A stretch of 64,000 bases of DNA from Gordonia soli NBRC 108243 (GCF_000334455.1 NZ_BANX01000023.1:62001-126000), one strand, 5' to 3'. Shown: positions 49,489 through 58,383, numbered from the stretch's first letter. The notes: generated from the letters alone by a model not told the origin. Program-made: numbers and translations.

Positions 49489-51138
49489 ATGAGGTGTGAG
49501 GTGGGCGGAGTCGTCCTGCACCCCCGTGACCTCGCCGGATGTGAACACCGCCTCGCGCTCGACTTCGCTCACCCTGATCAGCGGGCCGACCGCACCGACA
49601 CCCCGGACACCGCTCGCCGCAAGGAAGCCGCCGCAGATCATCGGACGGCGGTCCGCGAGATGCTCCGCGGTGTCCACAGTGACCAGCCGCCCGGCACATG
49701 GCAGGTGATCGTCGGTGCCTCCCATCAGGCCAGGGTCGATGCGACGCTGGCCGCGTGCCGAGACGGCGTCGAGTGGATCTGGAACGCGACGCTCCCGACC
49801 GAGCGTGGACGTCGTGGTCATGCCGAACTCCTGGTCCGGGTAGACGGGGGATACGTCCCGGTGATCGTGGTCAACCACCGGGTGAGTTATCCGACCTCCG
49901 CGGCCGCCAGGGCGAGCGGCGGCCCGACGGTCCTCACGAGTCCGGTGTGGACCTGGGCGCCACAGGTGGACTCGTCCCGGAGTGCCCGCAACCAGCGTCG
50001 GGACCTTCTCCGGTTGGCGCAGCTCACCACGATGATGAGCGATCTCGGGCTGACACCGTCCGACGACCCGACAGAGCTGAAGGCGGGGATCATCGGCATC
50101 GACGCCGACTGCATCGTCGTCCACGCGATGGGACCCGTGCTCGCCGACTACGAGCAGGTGTTCGACCGCCGTATCGCGATCGCCGAACAGTTGATCGCGA
50201 CCATCCCTCGTCGGATCGGAGAGTGCCGCAGCTGTCCGTGGTGGGAGCGATGCGGTCCCGACCTCGAACGCAGGCGCGACGTGAGCCTGGTCGTCGGGGG
50301 CAACCAGAGCTCGGCACTGTTCGAGATCGGCGTGAACACCATCGATCAACTGGCCGCATACCGCGGTGCCCCACCACCCAATTGGCCCGGCAATGCTCGT
50401 TTCTCGGATGCCGTCGTGCTGGCGATGGCCTGGCTGACCGACACCAAGCTGGTGCGGCGGGTGGAGGAGCCGACCGTCGCGCGGGCCGATGTAGAGGTGG
50501 ACGTCGACATGGAGAGTTACGGCGAGAGTGGCGCGTACCTCTGGGGCACTCTGCTCACCGACACCACCGATCCGATGCGCGAAGTGCGCTATCGCCCGTT
50601 CGTGACCTGGGACCCGTTGCCCACTCGAGACGAGGGTCGCTCGTTCGGGGAGTTCTGGACCTGGCTCATCGACGAGCGTGACAAGGCGACCCGCGCGGGC
50701 AAGACCTTTGCGGCGTACTGCTATTCGCAACAGGCCGAGAACCGTTGGCTGCTGTCGTCGACGGATCGTTTCGCCGGCGATCCCGGTGTGCCCACCCGTA
50801 CGGAGGTACAGCAGTTCATCGACTCCGACGAGTGGGTCGACATCTTCGAGGCGGTCGGCCGCAACTTCATCTGCCCGCTGGGCAAAGGACTCAAACGCGT
50901 TGCCCCCGTGGCGGGTTTCCGATGGCGAGATGACGAGGCGAGCGGCGAGGCGTCCATGGATTGGTACCGGTTGGCGGTGGCGCTGGACGGCGGAAGCCCG
51001 GATCTCGGTCAGCGAGAACGATTGTTGGAGTACAACGAGGACGACGTCCGGGCGACCAAGGTGTTGCGCGAGTGGATGGACGGCCCGGCGCGCGACGAGG
51101 TGCCGTATCAGGACAGTCTCCTGGCCCTGCGAGACTGA
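49489..51138 (+). CDS. TM0106-type RecB-like nuclease
   Basis: The 549-residue protein fits the TM0106 family of putative RecB-like nucleases. The N-terminal half has the RecB-type parts (LHPRDLAGCEHRLALDF, then GHAELLVRVDGGYVPVIVVNHRVS) and the cysteine cluster ECRSCPWWERC near residues 245-255. The C-terminal half is RNase H-like: VDVDMESYGE near 340 and the closing LEYNEDDVRATKVL near 515-528. This should be a DNA- or RNA-processing exonuclease, but activity has not been shown as far as I know. ATG at 49489 is used. It faces the DUF6474 gene divergently. Confidence 0.83.
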   Translation: MRCEVGGVVLHPRDLAGCEHRLALDFAHPDQRADRTDTPDTARRKEAAADHRTAVREMLRGVHSDQPPGTWQVIVGASHQARVDATLAACRDGVEWIWNATLPTERGRRGHAELLVRVDGGYVPVIVVNHRVSYPTSAAARASGGPTVLTSPVWTWAPQVDSSRSARNQRRDLLRLAQLTTMMSDLGLTPSDDPTELKAGIIGIDADCIVVHAMGPVLADYEQVFDRRIAIAEQLIATIPRRIGECRSCPWWERCGPDLERRRDVSLVVGGNQSSALFEIGVNTIDQLAAYRGAPPPNWPGNARFSDAVVLAMAWLTDTKLVRRVEEPTVARADVEVDVDMESYGESGAYLWGTLLTDTTDPMREVRYRPFVTWDPLPTRDEGRSFGEFWTWLIDERDKATRAGKTFAAYCYSQQAENRWLLSSTDRFAGDPGVPTRTEVQQFIDSDEWVDIFEAVGRNFICPLGKGLKRVAPVAGFRWRDDEASGEASMDWYRLAVALDGGSPDLGQRERLLEYNEDDVRATKVLREWMDGPARDEVPYQDSLLALRD

Positions 51139-51369
51139 GGCCGCCGAGTGAATCAGGCCCACGTCGTCGGCGGGCCGGAGTGCCACCATTCGGCCAGGCG
51201 CGCGCGACGCGGATTCATCGACTGTTCACCCGCTGGATGGCGAGAATTCGGCTGGGAAAGCCCGATGCGGCGTCAAGTGTGAAGAATGCCACACCGTGTT
51301 TCGTTACAACATCGCCACAGGTGATACGCGGGGTAGGTCGTCTCGGGTACGTTCTGACGGTACTGAGCG

Positions 51370-51399
51370 TTGCATGGGGGATGCGCGGGGGCGTTTAAT
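51370..51399 (+). promoter_or_regulatory. candidate housekeeping promoter of the EspR-like gene
   Basis: TTGCAT (51370-51375), an 18-bp spacer and TTTAAT (51394-51399) fit a sigma-A-type promoter. It gives a leader of about 30 bases with the ribosome site GGGGAGAAGC before ATG 51436. Confidence 0.4.
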
Positions 51400-51435
51400 G
51401 TTTGCAAGTTCAAGTTTTGGTTACCGGGGAGAAGC

Positions 51436-52014
51436 ATGACTTCACGAGGTACGGATAAGCCTGTGGCCGATACCGCACATCGCATCGGGTCCCAGGCGGC
51501 GAACGCATCGACTCATGAGACGGTCGATCCGGGGTTGTTCGCCCGACGGCTCGAAGAGTTGTTCCGCACAGTGCCGGGTCCCAACGGACGCGCCTACAGC
51601 GCCAAGGCGATCGCCGCCCGATCCACCGAGCGTGGATTCCGGCTCGGCGAGTCCTACTTGAGCCAATTGCGTTCGGGTAAGGCGAAGTCGCCGTCGTTCC
51701 GCACGGTCGAGGGGATCGCGGCTGCCTTCGGGGTCGACGTCCACTACTTCCTCGAGGACCGCGCCGCCCAGCGGACGCGTGACGAGATCGATCTGATGCG
51801 TCTCCAGGCAGACACCAATGTCCAGCTGGCGGCGTTCCGCCTGGCGGGCCTGTCGAGCGATTCGGTGACGGTGGTCAACGAGCTCATCAAGGTCCTGCGC
51901 GAGCAGCAGGGACTTCCCAAGGATCCGCCGGACATCATCGCTGCGGGCATCAGCGATGAGGTGGCCGCCGACGCGCGCCTGCGGGTGGTCGGTGGACTCC
52001 CGCGTCTCGACTGA
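51436..52014 (+). CDS. espR: EspR-like XRE-family nucleoid-associated regulator
   Basis: The 192-residue protein has an N-terminal helix-turn-helix of the EspR type (FARRLEELFRTV, then AKAIAARSTERGFRLGESYLSQLRSG near residues 55-85, and FGVDVHYFLED). The C-terminal helical part RLAGLSSDSVTVVNELIKVL corresponds to the EspR dimerisation region. EspR (Rv3849, 132 residues) binds hundreds of sites in M. tuberculosis and controls the ESX-1 secretion genes. The version here has about 30 extra residues at each end. ATG 51436 follows GGGGAGAAGC. A perfect hairpin terminates the gene. Confidence 0.82.
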   Translation: MTSRGTDKPVADTAHRIGSQAANASTHETVDPGLFARRLEELFRTVPGPNGRAYSAKAIAARSTERGFRLGESYLSQLRSGKAKSPSFRTVEGIAAAFGVDVHYFLEDRAAQRTRDEIDLMRLQADTNVQLAAFRLAGLSSDSVTVVNELIKVLREQQGLPKDPPDIIAAGISDEVAADARLRVVGGLPRLD

Positions 52015-52044
52015 GATCGTCGCAGCGTCAACTCATCTCGACGA

Positions 52045-52079
52045 GAAGGCCGCCGACGCGCAATGCGTCGGCGGCCTTC
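52045..52079. terminator. bidirectional terminator between espR-like and SDR genes
   Basis: GAAGGCCGCCGACGC (52045-52059) pairs exactly with 52065-52079 around a 5-base loop, with TTC following. It lies between convergent genes. Confidence 0.85.
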
Positions 52080-52101
52080 TTCGCTCTCGGGGAGCCGGTG
52101 G

Positions 52102-52863
52102 TCAGCGCGGCGCCATGCGTAGCGCGCCGTCCATGCGGATCGTTTCTCCGTTGAGGTAGTCGTGGGTGACGATGAACTCGGCCAGCTGGGCGTACTCGTC
52201 GGGCTTGCCGAGGCGCTGCGGGAACGGGATGGCCGCCGACAACGTCTTCTGGAACTCCTCGGTGATACCGGCCAGCATCGGGGTCTCGATGGTGCCGGGA
52301 GCGATGGTGTTCACCCGGATGCCTGCGCGGGCCAGGTCGCGAGCTGCGGAGATGGTCATGGAGTGCACGCCACCCTTGGATGCTGCATACGCGATCTGGC
52401 CGATCTGCCCCTCGAACGCGGCAACCGACGCGGTGTTGATGATGACGCCGCGGCCCTCGTCGTCGTTGACCGTCGACTCCTTCTGGATCTGGTTGGCGGC
52501 CAGACGCATGACATTGAAGGTGCCGATCAGGTTGATGTCGATGATCTTGCGGAAGAGGTCGAGATCGTGCGGCCCCTCCTTGCCCAGGATGCGCGACGCC
52601 CAACCGACACCCGCGCAGTTCACCGCGACACGCAGCGGGGCGCCGCCGTCGGTGATCGTGTCGATCGCAGCCTGGACGTCGACCTCGCTGGTGACGTCGG
52701 CGGCCAGGAGGGTGACCCCGCCGACCTTCTCGGCCTTGTCGATGGAGGGCTGCAGGTCGATGCCGAAGACCTGTGCGCCGGCGGCGGCGAATCGCTTGGC
52801 CGTGGCGGCGCCGAGCCCGGAGGCTGCGCCGGTGACCAGTACGGATGAACCGGAGACGTCCAT
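52102..52863 (-). CDS. short-chain dehydrogenase (3-hydroxyacyl-CoA dehydrogenase type II-like)
   Basis: The 253-residue enzyme has the SDR cofactor motif TGAASGLG (residues 11-18), NCAGVG near 83, the catalytic Ser in NTASVAAFEGQIGQIAYAASKGG and the Tyr-x-x-x-Lys variant seen as YAASKGG near 158. The C-terminal half (IAPGTIETPMLAGI, FPQRLGKPDEYA) matches human HSD17B10-type 3-hydroxyacyl-CoA dehydrogenases. It should oxidise 3-hydroxyacyl-CoA or a steroid with NAD. ATG at 52863. It is transcribed towards the EspR terminator. Confidence 0.88.
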   Translation of the reverse strand: MDVSGSSVLVTGAASGLGAATAKRFAAAGAQVFGIDLQPSIDKAEKVGGVTLLAADVTSEVDVQAAIDTITDGGAPLRVAVNCAGVGWASRILGKEGPHDLDLFRKIIDINLIGTFNVMRLAANQIQKESTVNDDEGRGVIINTASVAAFEGQIGQIAYAASKGGVHSMTISAARDLARAGIRVNTIAPGTIETPMLAGITEEFQKTLSAAIPFPQRLGKPDEYAQLAEFIVTHDYLNGETIRMDGALRMAPR

Positions 52864-52968
52864 GATGTCCTTTCGGTGACACGACCGGCCACCGTGAGGG
52901 CGTGCCGGAGAGGATTCACCGCTCACCCTAGACACGGGTGCGACTCCAGGCGGCGACGACCCCCCGAA

Positions 52969-53697
52969 TTACCGAGCGATCGGTCGGGAGCTGTCGTCTG
53001 TCGTCTCGTCTGCTTCGACAGCCTGAGCGCCGCTCTCTGACCGTCGGTTACGGCGGATCAGCCACACCCCGAGACCTACGATCACCACGACGGCCGAGAT
53101 GGTGGCGACGATCGGCACCGCGGTGGCGTCGGCGAGCCCCTCGTACATCAGCCATGCGGCGAAGCCGAAGAACAGGATCGAGGCACCGATCGCGATGGAG
53201 CGTTCGGGCAGGTGCTTGCCGAGCAGGGCGCCGACGGCGATGGCCAGGGCGTCCGCCGCGACCATGCCGACCGTCGATCCGATCCAGACGCCGAGCCAGT
53301 TGTGGTTGGTCGACAGCGTAATGGTGGCGAGCATCGTCTTGTCGCCGAGTTCGGCGAGGAAGAACGCCGACATGACGGCGAAGAACACCGAGGCGCCGAC
53401 GCGGGTCGCCTTCGACGACTCCGACTCCGTCAGCGAGTCACCGCGCAGGGTCCAGAGGCCGAACACCAACATCGCGATGCCGGCCAGCACCGACATCAAC
53501 GCTGTCGGCAGGGAGAGTCCGAGGAAGTGACCGAAGAACACGGACACGGCGTGGACGGCCGTCGTCGCCACCGTGATGGCGAGAAGGACGATCCACCAGC
53601 GGTACCGCAGGGCGTAGGTCATCGCCATGAGTTGCGACTTGTCGCCGAGTTCGGCGACGAAGATGACGCCGAAGGAGACGAGCAGGGCAGCGAGCAT
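52969..53697 (-). CDS. GDT1/TMEM165 (UPF0016) family manganese exporter
   Basis: The 242-residue membrane protein has the duplicated GDT1 layout: two three-helix halves, each opening with the ion-binding motif ELGDKS (residues 16-21) or ELGDKT (116-121). A seventh helix and a charged tail close it. The family moves Mn2+ (or Ca2+) out of the cytoplasm in exchange for protons; bacterial members protect against manganese excess. ATG 53697. It is 112 bp downstream of the unknown gene at 53810. A palindromic site lies upstream. From memory it may correspond to the transmembrane gene Rv3848 beside espR. Confidence 0.88.
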   Translation of the reverse strand: MLAALLVSFGVIFVAELGDKSQLMAMTYALRYRWWIVLLAITVATTAVHAVSVFFGHFLGLSLPTALMSVLAGIAMLVFGLWTLRGDSLTESESSKATRVGASVFFAVMSAFFLAELGDKTMLATITLSTNHNWLGVWIGSTVGMVAADALAIAVGALLGKHLPERSIAIGASILFFGFAAWLMYEGLADATAVPIVATISAVVVIVGLGVWLIRRNRRSESGAQAVEADETTDDSSRPIAR

Positions 53698-53780
53698 GTG
53701 GCCAGATTAGAAAGCGCTCATACGTCCCCGCAACTGATCGCAAGCCCTGTTTCCGCAGGTAGGGAGCACAAAATCGAAAG

Positions 53781-53794
53781 TTAGGGAACCCTGA
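53781..53794. promoter_or_regulatory. near-palindromic metal-box-like site
   Basis: TTAGGGAACCCTGA is a palindrome except for one base pair and lies 84 bp upstream of the exporter start. Its TTAGG half resembles the half-site of DtxR/IdeR/MntR-type boxes. This is weak evidence; no yybP-ykoY riboswitch could be recognised. Confidence 0.25.
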
Positions 53795-53809
53795 TCCGGC
53801 AGCCGCAGG

Positions 53810-54331
53810 TCAGGCCGCCAGAATCATCGCGAGAACGGCCGTATCTGGGTCGGAACTGGGATCTATACCAACTTGGTTACGCAGTGTGACGACGGTCCCA
53901 TCGGCCTCCGCCTCGGCCCATCCCGCGCGATGCTCGAGTCCCAGCTCTGGAAGACCGGGCAGCAGAACGCAGCCGGACGCGACGTCGGCGCACTCCGGTA
54001 GCGACGGTCGGGTGCGTGAGGGTGGATGCAGCATCACCAACGCAGGGGGTGTGCCGAGGAAGCGACCGGCCTCGACGAACGTGTCATCGACGACGTTGCC
54101 GATCGCGACCATCATCCCCACCGCATCGGCCTCGGCGTCGCCCGGGCGCTCCTCGACGACCCCGAAGATCGTGGTGGTGGGCAGGAAACCGGGCCGGCAG
54201 GCGATGCGTACCGAGGCCACGAGGGTCTGGGTCCACTCGAGCGTCGACTCGGGCCAGCGGCCGGAGATGAGGATGCCGTTGAGGCGGCCGTCTTCCTGGA
54301 ACGGGGTGAGCCCGATCGGGATCGCTGTCAT
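53810..54331 (-). CDS. conserved hypothetical protein (possibly Rv3847-like)
   Basis: The 173-residue protein has no motif that I recognise. Segments such as GLTPFQEDGRLNGILISGRWPESTLEW, hydrophobic strands (TTTIFGVVEERPGDAEADAVG) and a C-terminal ECADVASGCVLLPGLPELGLE suggest a compact alpha/beta fold with two cysteines near residues 117 and 123. Its length (Rv3847 has about 177) and position between the GDT1 gene and sodA suggest that it is the Rv3847 counterpart. This is inferred from memory of gene order only. ATG at 54331. Confidence 0.6.
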   Translation of the reverse strand: MTAIPIGLTPFQEDGRLNGILISGRWPESTLEWTQTLVASVRIACRPGFLPTTTIFGVVEERPGDAEADAVGMMVAIGNVVDDTFVEAGRFLGTPPALVMLHPPSRTRPSLPECADVASGCVLLPGLPELGLEHRAGWAEAEADGTVVTLRNQVGIDPSSDPDTAVLAMILAA

Positions 54332-54496
54332 CAGAACTCCTTCGCCGCGGAGCACCGGCGACGACACCGGTGGATCGAGAATGCTCCCACCGAGACGGTC
54401 CGACAACTCGGAACACGCGGTTGTGACGCTTCTTTTACACACGGCCCGGCCCAGCAGGGCAGTTGCCGGCTGCACCCGACCAGGCACACTGGTCGG

Positions 54497-56608
54497 GTGA
54501 AGAACTCTGCGGCCCTGCGTCCGATGGAGATCGCGACCGTGGCGATCTTCGGAGGGCTGACGGTGGCGGCCATCGTCGTGGCCTCCGTCGTGCCGCTGGC
54601 CGGTGCCGTCGCCCTGATCGCACCGGTACCGCTGGCAGTGATCGCCGCACGTACCCGACCCCGCGCCATCGCTGCGGCAACCGTCACCACCACGCTGGTC
54701 AGCTTCGCGATGGCGGGTACGGGGGCCGCGACGGCGGTGCTGAGTGCGGCGTTGGTGGGCGGCATCGTCGGTGACACCAAACGTCGGGGACGCGGGATCG
54801 GCACGATCTCGGTTGCCGCGGTGATCGTCGGCCCGATGGTCGGGCTCCTGACCGTTCTGCTGCTCTGGGTGTTGGTGCCGTTGCGGACACTGGTGCTGCG
54901 CGCACTGGAGAACACCGTCGGCGGAACGGTCCGTTGGCTCGAGGCCTGGGCCCCACTGCAACCGGCCGCCGATGTCGTGCGGTCGATCGGCACCAGCATG
55001 GTCGACCAGTGGTGGTTGTGGATGTGGGTCGGTGGTGCGGTCGGCACGATCGTCTCGCTCTACGTCGCGTGGTGGCTGCTCGGCGGTGTGGTCAACCGGC
55101 TGGCCGACATCCCGAGCGAGGACACCCTCGACGCACAGACCGCCGACGGCGACCTCGCACCTGCGGCGCTGCCGTTGCGACTGATCGACGTGGGGTTCTC
55201 CTATCGCGCTGCCGGTCCTGCCGTCTTGACCGGGATCGACCTGACCATCTCCGCCGGCGAGTTCGTCGCCGTGGTCGGGGCCAACGGTTCCGGCAAGTCG
55301 ACGCTCGCGAAGGTCCTGGCCGGGCGCGCACCGACGGTCGGCGTCGTCGACCGGCCCGGACCCGCCGGACTCGGCCGCCGTGGTGGGACCGCGATGGTGC
55401 TGCAGCGCCCGGAGACCCAGATGTTGGGCGCGCGGGTCGCCGACGACGTGGTGTGGGGCCTCCCCGCGGACATCACCGTCGACGTCGACGCACTGTTGTC
55501 CGAGGTCGGTCTCGCCGGCCTCGGGGGTCGGGAGACCGCGGACCTCTCCGGAGGACAGCAGCAGCGCCTGGCCATCGCGGCGGCGCTCGCCCGTGATCCG
55601 GCGGTGTTGATCGCCGACGAGGTCACCTCGATGGTCGATCCGGACGGTCGGGCCGAACTGCTCCAACTGCTCTCCACTCTGCCCCGACGTCGGGGGATCA
55701 CCGTCGTCCTCGTCACCCATCGGGGCGCGGAGGCGGCCGCCGCGGACCGGATCATCCACCTGTCGGCAGGACGGTTGGTGCCCCACGCTCCCGACTGGGT
55801 GCCGCGGGCGGGTGCATCGTCCGAGGTCGGTTCGTCGACGATCCCGGCACCTCGCCCACGGTTCTCCGGAGTCGACAGTCCGGTCGTCCTCGACGTCGAC
55901 GGGCTCGGTTACACCTATCTCGGCGGTTCGCCATGGGCCGTGCGGGCCCTCCACGACGTGTCGTTCACCGTGCGTCGGGGCGACGGTCTGCTGGTCGTCG
56001 GCGGCAACGGCTCCGGCAAGACGACCCTCGCCTGGGCGCTGGCGGGTCTGCTCACCCCGACCGAGGGGCGGTGCCTGCTCGACGGTGCGCCGATCTCCGA
56101 GCAGGTCGGCCGCGTCGGCCTCTCCTTCCAGCATGCCCGGCTGCAGCTGCAGAAGGCGACGGTCGGCGACGAGATCATGGCCGCCGGCGGCGTGCGTGTC
56201 GGCACGGCGGAGGTCGCGCGCGTGCTCGAACAGGTGGGCCTACCGCGGATGATGGCGTCCCGACCGGTCGACTCCCTCAGTGGTGGTCAGATGCGACGGG
56301 TCGTGCTCGCCGGACTCATCGCACACCGACCCGAGGTGCTGATCCTCGACGAGCCCCTGGCCGGACTCGATCCGGATGCGCGTGACGAGATCGTCGCATT
56401 GCTGGCTCGTCTCCGCGAGTCGGGGCTGACCATCGTGGTCATCTCGCACGACTTCGGAGCGCTGAACTCCGTGTGCCCCAGAAGGATCACGCTGGTCGAC
56501 GGCACCCTCGCCGTGGCGGCGGATGCGGGCCGGGTGGAGCCCGGACGTTCGATCGCGCAGGCGCCGGTGACCGACCCCCGACTGTGGACGGAAGGTGGTC
56601 CGGCATGA
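54497..56608 (+). CDS. ECF transporter: fused membrane S-like domain and two ATPases (Rv2326c-like)
   Basis: The 703-residue protein joins three parts normally made separately: a membrane domain with about six helices (1-200), then two ABC ATPases. Walker A motifs are GANGSGKST (about 260) and GGNGSGKTT (about 502); signatures are LSGGQQQR and LSGGQMRR; Walker B stretches are VLIADEVTS and VLILDEPLAGLD. With the EcfT protein encoded next it forms a complete energy-coupling-factor importer for a vitamin or metal; the substrate is unknown. GTG 54497 is the start. The first ATPase has Val-Thr-Ser where most have Glu-Pro-T/L. It matches Rv2326c. Confidence 0.88.
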   Translation: MKNSAALRPMEIATVAIFGGLTVAAIVVASVVPLAGAVALIAPVPLAVIAARTRPRAIAAATVTTTLVSFAMAGTGAATAVLSAALVGGIVGDTKRRGRGIGTISVAAVIVGPMVGLLTVLLLWVLVPLRTLVLRALENTVGGTVRWLEAWAPLQPAADVVRSIGTSMVDQWWLWMWVGGAVGTIVSLYVAWWLLGGVVNRLADIPSEDTLDAQTADGDLAPAALPLRLIDVGFSYRAAGPAVLTGIDLTISAGEFVAVVGANGSGKSTLAKVLAGRAPTVGVVDRPGPAGLGRRGGTAMVLQRPETQMLGARVADDVVWGLPADITVDVDALLSEVGLAGLGGRETADLSGGQQQRLAIAAALARDPAVLIADEVTSMVDPDGRAELLQLLSTLPRRRGITVVLVTHRGAEAAAADRIIHLSAGRLVPHAPDWVPRAGASSEVGSSTIPAPRPRFSGVDSPVVLDVDGLGYTYLGGSPWAVRALHDVSFTVRRGDGLLVVGGNGSGKTTLAWALAGLLTPTEGRCLLDGAPISEQVGRVGLSFQHARLQLQKATVGDEIMAAGGVRVGTAEVARVLEQVGLPRMMASRPVDSLSGGQMRRVVLAGLIAHRPEVLILDEPLAGLDPDARDEIVALLARLRESGLTIVVISHDFGALNSVCPRRITLVDGTLAVAADAGRVEPGRSIAQAPVTDPRLWTEGGPA

Positions 56609-57354
56609 CGATGCATCACGTCCCGTTGCGGCAGGTGCCGGGAGACTCTGTCGTACACCGACTCTGGGCCGGGACCAAACTGCTGATCGTACTCGCGCTC
56701 GGCCTGATGACCTGGGTGCTGCCATCCTGGCCTGCGCTCGGCCTGGTTGCGGCGGTCGTCGTCATCACAGCCCTGATCGCCGGAATACCCTTGGGCGCGT
56801 TGCCCAGACCGCCGTGGTGGTTCTGGGGTCTCATCGCGCTCGGCGCCGCTATCAACCTCACTTTCGGTCTGGCCGCCCTGCTGGTCTTCTTGCGGGCGCT
56901 GACGCTGGGATTGGTGCTGGTCGCCAGTTCGATCCTGGTCATCTGGACGACGCCGATGGCAGAGGTCGCGCCCGCGCTGGCCAAGCTGATGCGCCCGCTC
57001 CGATGGTTGCGGGCGCCGGTGGACGAATGGGCGGTGACCATCGCCCTGTGTCTGCGGGGTCTACCACTGCTGATCGACGAACTGAGGATCCTGCGTGCAG
57101 CCCATCGGCTACGCCCGGGTGCGCCGGCCCGTTCGGGGCACCCGTCGGCCGAGATGGGACTCGTCGACCTGATCACTGCCGCGATGTCGAGCGCACTGCG
57201 TCGGAGTGCGGAGATGGCGGAGGCGATCACTGCGCGAGGCGGCACCGGTCGGCTGGCTGCGTATCCATCCGGTCCCGGGCGCCGGGATTGGGTCGCGCTC
57301 ACGATCATCGCGGTCACCTGTGCAATCGCGATCGCCCTGACCGTCATCCTCTGA
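56605..57354 (+). CDS. ECF transporter T component (EcfT, Rv2325c-like)
   Basis: The 249-residue membrane protein begins HHVPLRQVPGDSVVHRLWAGTKLL, the usual EcfT opening, has five to six helices, and carries the coupling helices with Ala-Arg-Gly-type motifs (SSALRRSAEMAEAITARGG, about residues 195-215) that contact the ATPases. It links the ATPases to the substrate-binding membrane domain, which is fused to the ATPases here. ATG 56605 overlaps the preceding stop as ATGA. The 21-bp tandem repeat follows the stop. Confidence 0.88.
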   Translation: MTMHHVPLRQVPGDSVVHRLWAGTKLLIVLALGLMTWVLPSWPALGLVAAVVVITALIAGIPLGALPRPPWWFWGLIALGAAINLTFGLAALLVFLRALTLGLVLVASSILVIWTTPMAEVAPALAKLMRPLRWLRAPVDEWAVTIALCLRGLPLLIDELRILRAAHRLRPGAPARSGHPSAEMGLVDLITAAMSSALRRSAEMAEAITARGGTGRLAAYPSGPGRRDWVALTIIAVTCAIAIALTVIL

Positions 57355-57360
57355 TCTCGC

Positions 57361-57437
57361 CGATCGTGCACTCGGAACCGTCGACCGTGCGCTCGAATCC
57401 GTCGATCGTGCACTCGAACTCGTTGATCGAGTACTAG
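57361..57437 (+). repeat. 21-bp tandem repeat, about 3.6 copies
   Basis: Units at 57361-57381, 57382-57402 and 57403-57423 follow the pattern CGATCGTGCACTCGAACCGT with a few changes, then a partial copy. The array begins 6 bp after the ecfT stop. Confidence 0.88.
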
Positions 57438-57511
57438 TGGCAGCCGTCCGGGGGCGGGATCGGCTGTCGGACTTGACCTTGACGCTGGCGTGAACCTCTA
57501 GCGTCGGGCAC

Positions 57512-58360
57512 ATGCACATCGGTATCTTCACCGGGGTCACCGACGAGAGCATCGGCCCCGCAGAACTCGGGCGCGCGGTCGAGCAGCGTGGGTTCGAGTC
57601 GCTCTTCGTCGCCGAACACTCCCATATCCCGGTCACCATCACGACCGAGATCCCCGGTGGGGGCGAGATCCCCCATGACTATCACCGCAACTTCGACCCG
57701 TTCATCTCGTTGTCCTTCGCGGCCGCGGCGACGCAGCATCTGCGGATCGGGACCGCGGTGGCTCTCGTGGTGCAGCGCGATCCGATCCTGCTCGCCAAGG
57801 AGATCGCCAGTCTGGATCGCGCATCGGGGGGTCGCTTCGAACTCGGCGCCGGTGTGGGGTGGCTACGCGAGGAGATGCGCAACCATGGCACCGACCCGCG
57901 GACGCGGGTGGCGTTGCAAACCGAGCGGCTCCGCGCCATGGACGCTATCTGGAGTGATGAACAGGCCGAATTCCACGGGGACCACGTCGATTTCGACCCG
58001 CTCTATTCGTGGCCCAAGCCGATCGGACGACCGCGTCCGCCGATCTGGCTGGGCGGTTGGGGGCCGACCACCCACGAGCGAATCCTCGACCACGCCGACG
58101 GCTGGCTCGCGCCGGTCGGCATCCCGGTCGATGAGCTGAGACGCGGTGTCGATGAACTGCAGGCACTGGCTCGGGAAGAGGGCAAGGGACCGGTTCCGGT
58201 CATCGCGACGGTCTTCGACCCGACCCGCGCCGAGCTAGGCCGGCTCGCAGAGGCGGGCATCCACCGGACCCTGTTGGGCATCGTCCCGGTCCGCCCACAC
58301 GATGCGACCTTGGTCGAACTCGATCGGCTCGCCGAGCTGAGCGGCGGACTCGCCGACTGA
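57512..58360 (+). CDS. LLM-class (F420-dependent type) oxidoreductase
   Basis: The 282-residue protein has the luciferase-like monooxygenase barrel: GRAVEQRGFESLFVAEHSHIP near residue 25-45, then ATQHLRIGTAVALVVQRDPILLAKEIASLDRASGGRF and ELGAGVGWLREEMRNHG. It is like the TIGR03619 group, which use F420 in mycobacteria. The substrate is unknown. ATG 57512 is preceded by an A/T-poor region with the signal CTCTAGCGT about 15 bp upstream. A hairpin separates it from the convergent sodA. Confidence 0.87.
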   Translation: MHIGIFTGVTDESIGPAELGRAVEQRGFESLFVAEHSHIPVTITTEIPGGGEIPHDYHRNFDPFISLSFAAAATQHLRIGTAVALVVQRDPILLAKEIASLDRASGGRFELGAGVGWLREEMRNHGTDPRTRVALQTERLRAMDAIWSDEQAEFHGDHVDFDPLYSWPKPIGRPRPPIWLGGWGPTTHERILDHADGWLAPVGIPVDELRRGVDELQALAREEGKGPVPVIATVFDPTRAELGRLAEAGIHRTLLGIVPVRPHDATLVELDRLAELSGGLAD

Positions 58361-58383
58361 TCGACCGACCCCTGATACGCGAC

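Noticed and set aside
53698-53809. yybP-ykoY manganese riboswitch before the GDT1 gene
   Set aside because: The conserved loop sequences of that riboswitch could not be found in the leader.
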